A stretch of DNA of 34,933 nt from CAYRZL01 sp964428795 (GCA_964428795.1 CAYRZL010000017.1:1-34933), one strand, 5' to 3'. Counted from the first letter of the stretch, positions 8,642-17,287 are shown. Program-made: numbers and translations. Notes: generated by a model not told the origin, from the letters alone.

Positions 8642-9805
8642 TTATTTTATCACACGTACCTTCAATACACAATCAAGAGCGGAAAGTTTTTCTACTACTT
8701 CCTCTGTGATCGGAGCATCCACATCCAGCAATGCATACGCCACATCACCACGGGTATTGTTTGTCATGTTTGCAATATTGATATTCGCCTCACCAAGTAC
8801 ATTGGTATACTGGCTGATCATACCGCTCACGTTTTTGTGAAGTACTGCCACACGTCCTGCGGTCTTACATACGCCCATATCGCAGATCGGATAATTTACG
8901 GAATTTCTGATATTACCGTTTTCCATATAATCCATCAATTCCTGTACCGCCATCTTTGCACAGTTATCCTCGGACTCCTCCGTAGATGCGCCAAGATGAG
9001 GGATTACGATGCAATTCTCAACGCCCGCTGTTGTGGCATTCGGAAAGTCTACCACGTATTTTCTGACTTTTCCTGCTTTTAACGCCTCTACCATTGCTGC
9101 CTCATCCACAAGAAGATCTCTTGCAAAGTTCAACACGATCACATTTTCTTTCATCATGTCGATTGCCTCTTTGCTTATCATACCTTTTGTAGAATCCATA
9201 AGAGGAACATGAACGGTAATCAAATCGCACTGGCTATAAATCTCCTCTACCGACATCACATGCTGTACGCTGGCTGACAGGCTCCAGGCTGCATTTACAG
9301 AGATGTAAGGATCGTAACCGTACACTTCCATACCAAGATCAACAGCGGAATTTGCCACCATAACACCGATAGCTCCAAGACCGATGACGCCCAGCTTCTT
9401 ACCTGCAATCTCAGTACCTGCAAAGGCTTTTTTCGCTTTCTCCGCCGCCTTTCCTACATTCGGATCATCTTTGTTTTCTTTTACCCAGTCGATACCCCCT
9501 GTGATATCACGGGAAGCAAGCAGCATACCTGCCAGTACAAGCTCTTTTACACCGTTTGCATTTGCACCCGGCGTGTTAAATACCACAATACCCTCTTTTG
9601 CACATTTCTCCAGCGGAATATTGTTTACACCTGCGCCTGCACGGGCAATGGCATGAAGTCCTTTCGGCAGATCCATATCGTGCATGGCTGCACTTCTCAC
9701 CAGAACTGCCTGAGCATTTGCCACATCATCTGTTTTCTCATAATTATCTGTAAACAGATCCAGTCCCACATTGGAAATCGGATTTAAACATGTATACTGA
9801 AACAT
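8642..9805 (-). CDS. serA: D-3-phosphoglycerate dehydrogenase
   Basis: 387 residues. It oxidises 3-phosphoglycerate to 3-phosphohydroxypyruvate with NAD, the first step of serine synthesis. The Rossmann motif GVIGLGAIG is at 139-147, the catalytic Arg candidate R229 is in NFARDLLVDE, and the catalytic His is H270 in PHLGASTEESE. The last 70 or so residues (NINIANMTNNTRG...VLKVRVIK) form an ACT domain, which in this family usually binds serine for feedback control. It is shorter than the E. coli type-II enzyme and lacks the intervening ASB domain of long forms. Its ATG overlaps the serC stop by one base (TAATG), so the two are translationally coupled. Confidence 0.96.
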   Translation of the reverse strand: MFQYTCLNPISNVGLDLFTDNYEKTDDVANAQAVLVRSAAMHDMDLPKGLHAIARAGAGVNNIPLEKCAKEGIVVFNTPGANANGVKELVLAGMLLASRDITGGIDWVKENKDDPNVGKAAEKAKKAFAGTEIAGKKLGVIGLGAIGVMVANSAVDLGMEVYGYDPYISVNAAWSLSASVQHVMSVEEIYSQCDLITVHVPLMDSTKGMISKEAIDMMKENVIVLNFARDLLVDEAAMVEALKAGKVRKYVVDFPNATTAGVENCIVIPHLGASTEESEDNCAKMAVQELMDYMENGNIRNSVNYPICDMGVCKTAGRVAVLHKNVSGMISQYTNVLGEANINIANMTNNTRGDVAYALLDVDAPITEEVVEKLSALDCVLKVRVIK

Positions 9806-10887
9806 TATGCATTTTCCTCCTCAAACTTCTTCATAAATGCTACCAGAGCCTCCACGCCCTCCTTCGGCATAGCGTTGTAGATACTTGCTCTCATACCGCC
9901 TACGGTTCTGTGGCCTTTCAGGTTCTCAAATCCTGCCTCTTTGGACTCTTTGATGAATTTTGCATCCAGATCCGCATCTCCGGTCACAAAAGGAACATTC
10001 ATCAGGGAACGGTCCTCTTTGCGGACGGTTCCTTTAAACATTTTGCTCTGATCCAGGAAATCGTAGAGAATTTTTGCCTTCTCCTCATTGCGCTGTTTCA
10101 TCACTTCCAGTCCACCCATATTTTTCAGCCATTTAAATACCTTGCCGCAGATATAGATACCATAGCATGGAGGTGTGTTGTACAGGGAATCATTGTCTGC
10201 CTGTGTTTTGTACTTCAGCATGGTCGGTACATACTCCGGCACATCATCGCGGATCAGATCCTCACGGATGATTACGATTACCACACCTGCCGGTCCGATA
10301 TTCTTCTGAACGCCACCGTAGAGTACACCGTATTTTGTTACATCATGGGGTTCTGACAGGAAACAGGAGGAAACATCAGAAACCAGAATTTTCCCTTTGG
10401 TATTCGGCAATGTTTTATATTTTGTACCGTAAATCGTGTTGTTCTCACATATATATACATAATCTGCATCCTCAGAGATCGGAAGGTCTGAGCAGTCCGG
10501 AATATAGGAAAATGTCTCGTCCTCAGAAGAAGCGATCTTGTTTGCTTTTCCGTATTTCTGAGCTTCCTGATACGCCTTCTTTGCCCACTGACCGGTTACA
10601 ATGTAATCAGCCACACCGTTTTTCATCAGGTTCATCGGGATGGCAGCAAACTGCTGGGATGCACCGCCCTGAAGGAACAGTACTTTGTAATTATCCGGAA
10701 TATGCAGCAGATCTCTCAGATCCTGCTCTGCTTCCTTGATAATGGTATCAAATACTTTTGATCTATGGCTCATTTCCATAACGGACATACCGCATCCACG
10801 GTAATCCATCATCTCTTCCTGAGCCTCTCTCAATACTTCTTCCGGTAATACAGCCGGGCCTGCCGAAAAGTTATACACTCTCTTCAT
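9805..10887 (-). CDS. serC: Phosphoserine aminotransferase
   Basis: 360 residues, normal for the family. A PLP-dependent class V aminotransferase that converts 3-phosphohydroxypyruvate plus glutamate to phosphoserine and 2-oxoglutarate. The opening MKRVYNFSAGPAVLPEEVL is diagnostic, and Lys195 in GGVQKNIGPAG is the PLP Schiff-base residue. AAGGAGG precedes the ATG. It begins 24 bases after ilvB and its stop overlaps serA by one base, giving an ilvB-serC-serA unit. The third serine enzyme, phosphoserine phosphatase SerB, is not in the window. Confidence 0.97.
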   Translation of the reverse strand: MKRVYNFSAGPAVLPEEVLREAQEEMMDYRGCGMSVMEMSHRSKVFDTIIKEAEQDLRDLLHIPDNYKVLFLQGGASQQFAAIPMNLMKNGVADYIVTGQWAKKAYQEAQKYGKANKIASSEDETFSYIPDCSDLPISEDADYVYICENNTIYGTKYKTLPNTKGKILVSDVSSCFLSEPHDVTKYGVLYGGVQKNIGPAGVVIVIIREDLIRDDVPEYVPTMLKYKTQADNDSLYNTPPCYGIYICGKVFKWLKNMGGLEVMKQRNEEKAKILYDFLDQSKMFKGTVRKEDRSLMNVPFVTGDADLDAKFIKESKEAGFENLKGHRTVGGMRASIYNAMPKEGVEALVAFMKKFEEENA

Positions 10888-10911
10888 ATTTTTGTTTCCT
10901 CCTTGATAAAT

Positions 10912-12582
10912 CTATAAATCTTCATGTGAAAATGCTTCGCTGATTGGTGCTCCCGGAGCAACCATCGGCCAAACCTTATCATCGCTGTCAATAATGCAAT
11001 CCAACACCACCGGTGTTTTCATTGCAAGCGCCTGGTCAAAGGCTTTGTCAAATTCTTCTCTGGAAGTCACCCGGATACCCGCAGCTCCCATGGCTTCTGC
11101 CAGTTTCACAAAATCCACGCTGTCATTTAAAACGGTATGTGAATAACGCTGTCCATAGAACAGATTCTGCCACTGGCGGACCATACCAAGAACATGATTG
11201 TTTACCACCACCTGAATCAATGGCAGCCCCTCTCTCACTGCGGTTGCGACCTCATTCATATTCATGCGGAAGCATCCGTCCCCAGCAATATTGATAACCT
11301 GCTTATCCGGATTTGCGATCTGCGCTCCGATGGCAGCTCCAAGACCGTAGCCCATAGTACCCAGACCGCCGGAGGTCAGGAATGTGCGGGGTTTGGAATA
11401 TTTGTAAAACTGTGCCGCCCACATCTGATGCTGTCCAACCTCAGTTACAATAATAGCGTCCCCTTTTGTTTTCTCATAGATCTGCTCAATGAGATACGGA
11501 CCGCTAAGACCCGGCATGGTATATTTCAATTTATATTTTTCTTTCATCTCCATAATCTCTGCAATCCAGGGATCATGATTCTGCTGTTCCAGACGTTCAT
11601 TCAGAATGCTGAGTATCTCTTTTACATCTCCGATCACACTGGATGTCGTCTGTATGTTTTTGTTGACCTCCGCAGCATCCACATCAAATTGCAGAATATT
11701 CGCACCGCTTGCAAAACGGGATGCATCCCCGATGACACGGTCAGAAAATCTGGTTCCAACAGCAATCAGCAGATCACATTTGCTCACGCCGAAGTTTGAT
11801 GACTTTGTGCCATGCATACCAAGCATACCCGTATACAGAGGATCTGTTCCATCAAACGCACCTTTTCCCATAAGAGAATCAGTAACCGGCGCCTGCACAA
11901 GACGTACAAACTCAGCCAGCTCCTCACTGGCATCTGAAATAACTGCTCCTCCGCCCACAAATATATATGGACGTTTCGACTGGCGAATCAGTTCCAGTGC
12001 CCGGGTGATATCCTCCTGTGCGATGGTCTCTGTGACACGTGAAGGTTTCAGGATCTCTTTTGGCTCAAACTCAGTCTTTGCAGCGGTCACATCCTTCGGA
12101 ATATCAACCAGCACCGGACCCGGACGTCCTTTTCTGGCAATATCAAAAGCACGCCGCATAGTATCGGCAAGCTTATCTACATCTTTTACTATAAAATTAT
12201 GTTTTGTGATGGGCATTGTGACACCTGCTATATCAATTTCCTGAAAACTGTCCTTGCCCAGCAGCGGTACGCCTACATTACATGTAATGGCAACAATCGG
12301 TACAGAATCCATCAATGCGGTGGCAATACCTGTTACCAGATTCGTAGCTCCCGGCCCGGAAGTTGCAAAGCATACCCCTACCTTTCCGGTAGAACGTGCA
12401 TATCCGTCGGCTGCATGGGAAGCCCCCTGCTCATGGGAAGTCAGTATGTGTCGAATCTCATCACTATGCTTATATAGTTCATCATATACGTTCAAAATCG
12501 CTCCGCCCGGATAACCAAAAACCGTATCCACGCCCTGCTCCTTTAAACATTCAATTACAATTTGTGCTCCTGAAAGCAACAT
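10912..12582 (-). CDS. ilvB: Acetolactate synthase, large (catalytic) subunit
   Basis: 556 residues. A thiamine diphosphate enzyme that joins two pyruvates to 2-acetolactate (valine, leucine) or pyruvate and 2-oxobutyrate (isoleucine). Glu51 in SHEQGASHAADG is the cofactor-activating residue, and the TPP motif begins GDGCFRMNMNEVATAVREG near residue 440. Biosynthetic rather than catabolic (AlsS) type is favoured by the motif and by the ilvD and leuB neighbours. A GAGGGG ribosome site lies 9 bases before the ATG, directly after a terminator-like hairpin. No ilvN regulatory subunit gene is next to it; in its place are serC and serA. Confidence 0.95.
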   Translation of the reverse strand: MLLSGAQIVIECLKEQGVDTVFGYPGGAILNVYDELYKHSDEIRHILTSHEQGASHAADGYARSTGKVGVCFATSGPGATNLVTGIATALMDSVPIVAITCNVGVPLLGKDSFQEIDIAGVTMPITKHNFIVKDVDKLADTMRRAFDIARKGRPGPVLVDIPKDVTAAKTEFEPKEILKPSRVTETIAQEDITRALELIRQSKRPYIFVGGGAVISDASEELAEFVRLVQAPVTDSLMGKGAFDGTDPLYTGMLGMHGTKSSNFGVSKCDLLIAVGTRFSDRVIGDASRFASGANILQFDVDAAEVNKNIQTTSSVIGDVKEILSILNERLEQQNHDPWIAEIMEMKEKYKLKYTMPGLSGPYLIEQIYEKTKGDAIIVTEVGQHQMWAAQFYKYSKPRTFLTSGGLGTMGYGLGAAIGAQIANPDKQVINIAGDGCFRMNMNEVATAVREGLPLIQVVVNNHVLGMVRQWQNLFYGQRYSHTVLNDSVDFVKLAEAMGAAGIRVTSREEFDKAFDQALAMKTPVVLDCIIDSDDKVWPMVAPGAPISEAFSHEDL

Positions 12583-12607
12583 ATGCCAATCCCCTCTCTA
12601 GCAAATC

Positions 12608-12655
12608 AAAAAGTACCCGGACTTTAGGATATTACTATCCTAAAATCCAGATACT
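12608..12655 (-). terminator. Long terminator/attenuator hairpin ahead of ilvB
   Basis: In minus-strand RNA, 20 bases (12655-12636) pair without a gap with 12631-12612 around a GTAA loop, followed by TTTTT (12612-12608). Three of the pairs are G-U and exist only in the minus-strand RNA, showing that the structure is meant for that strand. It lies 108 bases after ilvD and 25 before the ilvB start. It either ends the leuB-ilvD message or works as an attenuator for ilvB-serC-serA. No T-box sequence is visible. Confidence 0.85.
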
Positions 12656-12659
12656 CTCC

Positions 12660-12688
12660 ATTGTAAGAACTTTTTTCAAATTTTTCAA
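12660..12688 (-). promoter_or_regulatory. Candidate promoter ahead of ilvB-serC-serA
   Basis: Minus strand -35 TTGAAA (12683-12688), 17-base spacer, -10 TACAAT (12660-12665). The spacing and boxes are good, but transcription would begin about where the 20-bp hairpin begins (near 12653), which would put a terminator at the very 5' end. Either the hairpin is regulated or one of the two calls is wrong. Confidence 0.5.
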
Positions 12689-12763
12689 GTAGTTATTAAG
12701 TGGTAACCCGCCGAAGATTCGACATTTTTTTCACATATTTTATGAAAAATACACAAATTTTAG

Positions 12764-14434
12764 TTAATTCAATGTATTTTTCAGGATTGCGCCTGTGTTA
12801 CCGGAAGTAACAAGGTTTGCATAACGTGCAAGATATCCGGTCGTGATCTTTGGCTCGCGGGGCTGCCATTTCTTCGCACGCTCAGCCAGAACTTCATCCG
12901 ATACATCCACATTCAGCGTATTCTCCGGAATATTGATCTTGATGATATCCCCTTCCTCGATGAGAGCGATCGGGCCGCCCACTGCTGCCTCCGGAGAAAC
13001 ATGACCAATGGAAGCTCCTCTGGATGCGCCGGAAAAACGCCCGTCTGTGATCAGAGCTACGGATGAACCAAGTCCCATACCTGCGATTGCGGAAGTCGGA
13101 TTCAGCATCTCTCTCATACCTGGGCCGCCTTTCGGTCCTTCGTAACGTATCACGACAACATCACCTGCAACGATTTTTCCGCCTTTGATTGCTGCAATAG
13201 CATCTTCCTCACAGTCAAATACTCTTGCAGGACCTTCATGGATCAGCATTTCCTCAACGACTGCACTGCGTTTTACAACTGCGGAATCCGGAGCAATGTT
13301 ACCTTTCAGTACAGCGATACCACCGGTCTTGCTGTATGGATTCTCTACCGGGCGAATAACCTCCGGATTTTTGTTTACACAGCCTTTGATGTTCTCAGCA
13401 ACTGTTTTTCCGGTAGCTGTGATGATATCTGTGTAAAGCAGTCCCAGTTTATCCAGCTCGTTCATAACTGCATATACACCGCCTGCCTCGTTCAGATCTT
13501 CCATGTATGTAGGGCCTGCCGGTGCCAGATGACACAGGTTTGGTGTTTTCTCACTCAGTTCATTTGCAATATCAAGATTGATCTCCACACCGGCCTCATG
13601 TGCGATTGCCGGAAGGTGAAGCATGGAGTTCGTGGAGCATCCAAGTGCCATATCAATGGTAAGAGCATTCATAAACGCTTTCTCGTTCATGATATCTCTT
13701 GGACGGATATTTTTCTCAAGCAGCTCCATTACTTTCATACCTGCATGTTTTGCAAGCTTGATACGCTCAGAATATACAGCCGGAATTGTTCCATTTCCCT
13801 GCAGACCCATACCGATTGCCTCCGTCAGACAGTTCATGGAGTTTGCAGTGTACATACCGGAGCAGGAACCACATGTAGGGCATACTTTTGCCTCAAACTC
13901 TTCCAGCTCTTCCTCGGACATGGTACCTGCTGCATAGGAACCAACTGCCTCAAACATGGAAGAGAGAGATCTCTTCTGTCCGTTTACATGACCAGCCAGC
14001 ATCGGGCCTCCGCTGACAAATACGGTAGGAATGTTCAGTCTTGCCGCTGCCATCAAAAGTCCCGGTACGTTCTTGTCACAGTTTGGAATCATAACCAATG
14101 CATCAAACTGATGTGCCAGAGCCATACATTCTGTGGAATCGCAGATCAGGTCACGGGTTACCAGAGAATATTTCATTCCGGTATGACCCATGGCAATACC
14201 GTCACATACTGCGATAGCCGGGAAAACGATTGGAGTACCGCCTGCCATAGCAACGCCAAGCTTTACAGCCTCGGTCAGTTTGTCCAGATGCATATGCCCC
14301 GGAACGATCTCATTGTAGGAGTTTACAATACCTACCAATGGTTTCTGAAGCTCTTCTTTTGTATAACCAAGAGCATTAAAAAGGGATCTGTGAGGTGCCT
14401 GTGCGGAACCTGTTTTTGCATTATCACTTCTCAT
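12764..14434 (-). CDS. ilvD: Dihydroxy-acid dehydratase
   Basis: 556 residues, normal length. An iron-sulfur enzyme of the IlvD/Edd family that dehydrates 2,3-dihydroxy acids to 2-oxo acids in valine and isoleucine synthesis. Cys119 in PNCDKNVPGLLMA and the cluster C185-x2-C188-x2-C191 (CPTCGSCSGMYTANSMNCL) mark the family; residues 44-47 read VPGH, as in the E. coli enzyme, rather than the Cys-containing form of the plant type. It starts 15 bases after leuB and is followed by the long hairpin ahead of ilvB. Such enzymes with an oxygen-sensitive cluster suit an anaerobe. Confidence 0.97.
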   Translation of the reverse strand: MRSDNAKTGSAQAPHRSLFNALGYTKEELQKPLVGIVNSYNEIVPGHMHLDKLTEAVKLGVAMAGGTPIVFPAIAVCDGIAMGHTGMKYSLVTRDLICDSTECMALAHQFDALVMIPNCDKNVPGLLMAAARLNIPTVFVSGGPMLAGHVNGQKRSLSSMFEAVGSYAAGTMSEEELEEFEAKVCPTCGSCSGMYTANSMNCLTEAIGMGLQGNGTIPAVYSERIKLAKHAGMKVMELLEKNIRPRDIMNEKAFMNALTIDMALGCSTNSMLHLPAIAHEAGVEINLDIANELSEKTPNLCHLAPAGPTYMEDLNEAGGVYAVMNELDKLGLLYTDIITATGKTVAENIKGCVNKNPEVIRPVENPYSKTGGIAVLKGNIAPDSAVVKRSAVVEEMLIHEGPARVFDCEEDAIAAIKGGKIVAGDVVVIRYEGPKGGPGMREMLNPTSAIAGMGLGSSVALITDGRFSGASRGASIGHVSPEAAVGGPIALIEEGDIIKINIPENTLNVDVSDEVLAERAKKWQPREPKITTGYLARYANLVTSGNTGAILKNTLN

Positions 14435-14449
14435 TTTCTTATCTCCTTA

Positions 14450-15559
14450 TTATTTCATTTTTATTCTTTCACAGATCAAATCACCCATCTGTACGGTGCC
14501 GACCTGTGTTACAGAGTCTTTCTTATCTTCCTCCTGAGGCATAATATCGATGGTGCGATATCCCTCCTTCAGTACCTGCTTTACCGCTGCTTCCACTGCG
14601 TCAGCCTCCTTATCCAGATCAAAGGAATAACGAAGCATCATAGCCACAGACAAAATGGTAGCGATCGGGTTTGCAATACCCATCCCGGCAATATCCGGTG
14701 CGGAGCCGCCGCTTGGCTCATAAAGACCAAATTTTGTATCGTTCAGGCTGGCAGAAGATAACATACCGATTGAGCCGGTCACCATACTGGCCTCATCAGA
14801 AAGAATATCTCCAAACATATTCTCTGTCAGAATCACATCAAACTGTTTCGGATCCTTTACCAACTGCATAGCACAGTTGTCCACCAGCATATGCTCATAG
14901 GAAACTTCCGGATAATCCTTTGCCACTTCCTCCACGATCTTTCTCCAGAGTCTGGAGGAATCCAGCACATTTGCCTTATCCACACTGGTCACTTTTTTAC
15001 GACGTTTCATGGCAATTTCAAAACCTTTGACTGCAATACGGCGGATCTCATTTTCGTTATAAGTCAGTGTATCCACTGCTGTCATAACTCCATCCCGCTC
15101 CTCTGTCACCCGGTCTCCGAAATAGAGACCTCCGGTCAGCTCTCGCATGATCATCATATCAAAACCGTCTCCGATGATATCATCCCGCAGCGGGCAGGCT
15201 GCTTTCAGCTCCTCATAGAGATATGCAGGTCTCAAATTAGCGAAAAGATTCAAAGATTTACGCAGTTTTAAAAGTCCTGCCTCCGGTCTTAAATTTGGCG
15301 GCAATTTGTACCAGGGTGATGTACTGGTATTTCCTCCGATGGAACCCATAAGCACCGCGTCGGAATGCAATGCCTGCTCAATAGCTCCATCTGTAAGGGG
15401 AACTCCTGTTGCATCAATGGAACATCCGCCCATTAAAATATCTTCATATTCGAAGGTATGTCCAAATATATCGCCCACTTTATCCAGCACCTTGCGGGCC
15501 TCAGCTACTACTTCCGGTCCGATACCGTCTCCGGAAATTACGCCTACATGAAACTTCAT
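14450..15559 (-). CDS. leuB: 3-isopropylmalate dehydrogenase
   Basis: 369 residues from the ATG at 15559, which follows a near-perfect AAGGAGG; the frame remains open upstream through a structured leader (to 15652), but that part is not like the family. LeuB oxidises and decarboxylates 3-isopropylmalate to the leucine precursor, using NAD and Mg. The opening VISGDGIGPEVVAEA, the block MRELTGGLYFG, and YEPSGGSAPDIAGMGIANP near residue 290 are typical of LeuB rather than isocitrate dehydrogenase. ilvD follows after 15 bases. leuA, leuC and leuD are not in the window. Confidence 0.96.
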   Translation of the reverse strand: MKFHVGVISGDGIGPEVVAEARKVLDKVGDIFGHTFEYEDILMGGCSIDATGVPLTDGAIEQALHSDAVLMGSIGGNTSTSPWYKLPPNLRPEAGLLKLRKSLNLFANLRPAYLYEELKAACPLRDDIIGDGFDMMIMRELTGGLYFGDRVTEERDGVMTAVDTLTYNENEIRRIAVKGFEIAMKRRKKVTSVDKANVLDSSRLWRKIVEEVAKDYPEVSYEHMLVDNCAMQLVKDPKQFDVILTENMFGDILSDEASMVTGSIGMLSSASLNDTKFGLYEPSGGSAPDIAGMGIANPIATILSVAMMLRYSFDLDKEADAVEAAVKQVLKEGYRTIDIMPQEEDKKDSVTQVGTVQMGDLICERIKMK

Positions 15560-15623
15560 ATCCTTTACCTCCTTTTTCACATTTATGTCACGGGAAATCC
15601 AAATGAATTTTCCATGCAACAAG

Positions 15624-15660
15624 ATAAGACTATGGGAGCACCACGAACCCACAGTCTTAT
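15624..15660 (-). promoter_or_regulatory. Structured leader hairpin between yajC and leuB
   Basis: In minus-strand RNA, a 13-base arm (15660-15648) pairs with 15636-15624 across an 11-base loop; one pair is G-U and works only in minus-strand RNA. The following sequence is CTTGTTG, poor as a terminator tail. A small GCCTG/CAGGC hairpin (15684-15670) lies just ahead of it. It may be a weak yajC terminator or part of a leuB leader; the sequence does not decide. Confidence 0.5.
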
Positions 15661-15699
15661 TTCATAGCCGCCTGTAATCCAGGCAGTCACTTTTCAGAT

Positions 15700-16017
15700 T
15701 TATTCTGCAGCTCCATCCTCTGCTTTTTCAACCTGAGCTACCGCTCCTCTTTGCATTGGAATACGACAGTTTTTGTTGTTACCAAACTCTACGATCAATA
15801 CATCCTCGTTGATATCAATAACAGTTCCGTAAAATCCGCTGGTGGTCAGAATGGTGTCACCTACAGCCAGAGAAGCCATCATCTCATTTTTCTTCTGCTG
15901 TTCTTTCTTCTGTGGTCTGATCATAAAAAAGAAAAAGAACACAACCAGAACAACGATCCAGATGATCATGGTCATTCCACTGCCACCGCCAAGAGCGCCT
16001 GATGCTATAATCGGCAT
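15700..16017 (-). CDS. yajC: Sec translocon accessory subunit YajC
   Basis: 105 residues. A single-span membrane protein that joins the SecDF complex during protein export. A glycine-rich N-terminus is followed by one hydrophobic helix (about residues 14-37) and then the family block IRPQKKEQQKKNEMM and a beta-rich domain (VGDTILTTSGFYGTVIDI). It lies 109 bases after tgt, as in the widespread tgt-yajC order, but secDF does not follow here; leuB does. A candidate promoter (16077-16105) sits in the gap, so it may also be made on its own. Confidence 0.95.
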   Translation of the reverse strand: MPIIASGALGGGSGMTMIIWIVVLVVFFFFFMIRPQKKEQQKKNEMMASLAVGDTILTTSGFYGTVIDINEDVLIVEFGNNKNCRIPMQRGAVAQVEKAEDGAAE

Positions 16018-16076
16018 AATACAATTCCTCCTAATTTAAATCTCTTGTATGTTTGTCTTTCTTACACACTGCTTAT

Positions 16077-16105
16077 ATTCTACACAAAACAACTTTGAAC
16101 ATCAA
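16077..16105 (-). promoter_or_regulatory. Candidate promoter of yajC
   Basis: Minus strand -35 TTGATG (16100-16105), 17-base spacer, -10 TAGAAT (16077-16082), in the 109-base gap between tgt and yajC. A GGAGG lies just before the yajC ATG. No clear terminator follows tgt, so readthrough from tgt is also possible. Confidence 0.5.
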
Positions 16106-16126
16106 GTCTTTTTTTCAATAACTGCA

Positions 16127-17257
16127 TTATTCTCCCTGATTCATCCGATATAGCTTCTCTTTTTTATATGCGCCAAAATTACCTGCATCCAGTGCATCCC
16201 TGATTTCTTCCATCATCGTGTTATAAAAATAGAGATTGTGCAATACGCACAGACGCATACCAAGCATCTCCTTCGCCTTCAGCAGATGTCTGATATACGC
16301 TCTGCTGTAATGCCGGCATGAAGGACAGCCGCATCCTTCTTCGATGGGCCGGGGATCTGTCTCATATTTTTTGTTAAACAGATTGATCTTTCCATGATTG
16401 GTATACAGATGTCCGTGACGTCCATTTCTGGTGGGATATACGCAATCAAAAAAGTCCACTCCGCGTTCTACTCCTTCCAGAATATTTGCAGGCGTTCCCA
16501 CTCCCATCAGATAGGTCGGCTTATCTTCCGGTAAATATGGCACCGTCACGTCCAGAATGTGATACATTTCCTCATGTGTCTCCCCTACCGCAAGTCCGCC
16601 GATGGCATAACCGTCCAGATTCATCCCGGAAATCCTTTTTGCGTGGTCAATACGAATATCCTCAAAGATGGCTCCCTGATTGATACCAAACAAAAGCTGA
16701 TTTTTATTGATGGTATCCTCCAGACTGTTTAAACGCTTCATTTCTTTCTGACATCGTTCCAGCCATCTGGTGGTTCGGTCAACGGAGGGCTGTACATAGC
16801 TGCGGTCCGCTTTCGCCGGAGCACATTCATCAAACGCCATTGCTATCGTGGAAGCCAGATTTGACTGTATCTGCATACTCTCCTCCGGACCCATAAATAT
16901 TTTACGTCCATCCACATGAGAATGAAACTGAACGCCCTCTTCTTTTATTTTTCGAAGTCCTGCCAGGGAAAACACCTGAAATCCACCGGAATCTGTCAGG
17001 ATTGGCTTGTCCCAAACCATAAATTTATGGAGTCCTCCCATCTGTTTTACAATTTTATCGCCCGGACGCACATATAAATGATAGGTGTTTGACAACTCCA
17101 CCTGGGTTTTTATCTGCTGCAAATCTATGGTAGACACCGCTCCTTTAATGGCCGCCGCCGTACCTACATTCATAAAAACCGGTGTCTGTATGGTACCATG
17201 CACCGTATGAAATTCTGCACGTTTTGCACGCCCTTCTTTTTTTAATATTTTATACAT
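16127..17257 (-). CDS. tgt: tRNA-guanine transglycosylase
   Basis: 376 residues, normal for the bacterial enzyme. It swaps guanine 34 of GUN-anticodon tRNAs for a queuosine precursor. DSGGFQVFSL holds the general base D89, the nucleophile is D271 in FFDCVYPTRNGRHG, and the zinc site is C309, C311, C314 and H340. The start has GGAGAG upstream. It lies 30 bases after the DUF3877-like gene and ahead of yajC. queA and the preQ1-making genes are absent from the window, so whether it uses preQ1 or another queuine precursor cannot be told. Confidence 0.97.
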   Translation of the reverse strand: MYKILKKEGRAKRAEFHTVHGTIQTPVFMNVGTAAAIKGAVSTIDLQQIKTQVELSNTYHLYVRPGDKIVKQMGGLHKFMVWDKPILTDSGGFQVFSLAGLRKIKEEGVQFHSHVDGRKIFMGPEESMQIQSNLASTIAMAFDECAPAKADRSYVQPSVDRTTRWLERCQKEMKRLNSLEDTINKNQLLFGINQGAIFEDIRIDHAKRISGMNLDGYAIGGLAVGETHEEMYHILDVTVPYLPEDKPTYLMGVGTPANILEGVERGVDFFDCVYPTRNGRHGHLYTNHGKINLFNKKYETDPRPIEEGCGCPSCRHYSRAYIRHLLKAKEMLGMRLCVLHNLYFYNTMMEEIRDALDAGNFGAYKKEKLYRMNQGE

Positions 17258-17287
17258 TTAAATATTTCTCTCCTCTCCGGGAACCCG

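Noticed and set aside
12670..12690. CodY box ahead of ilvB (AATTTGAAAAAAGTT)
   Set aside because: Only 11 of 15 positions fit the consensus in a very A/T-rich stretch; too weak to call.
12583..12763. T-box riboswitch ahead of ilvB
   Set aside because: The gap is too short and lacks the conserved AGGGTGGNACCGCG core; only the terminator hairpin is present.
13238..14761. 507-codon open frame on plus across ilvD and leuB
   Set aside because: It is antisense to two certain genes, is Cys/His-rich as expected from reverse-complemented codons, has no ribosome site and resembles no protein.
10912..15699. Fused or hidden ilvN subunit
   Set aside because: No ACT-domain small-subunit frame is seen on either strand near ilvB; the only ACT domain nearby is the SerA C-terminus.
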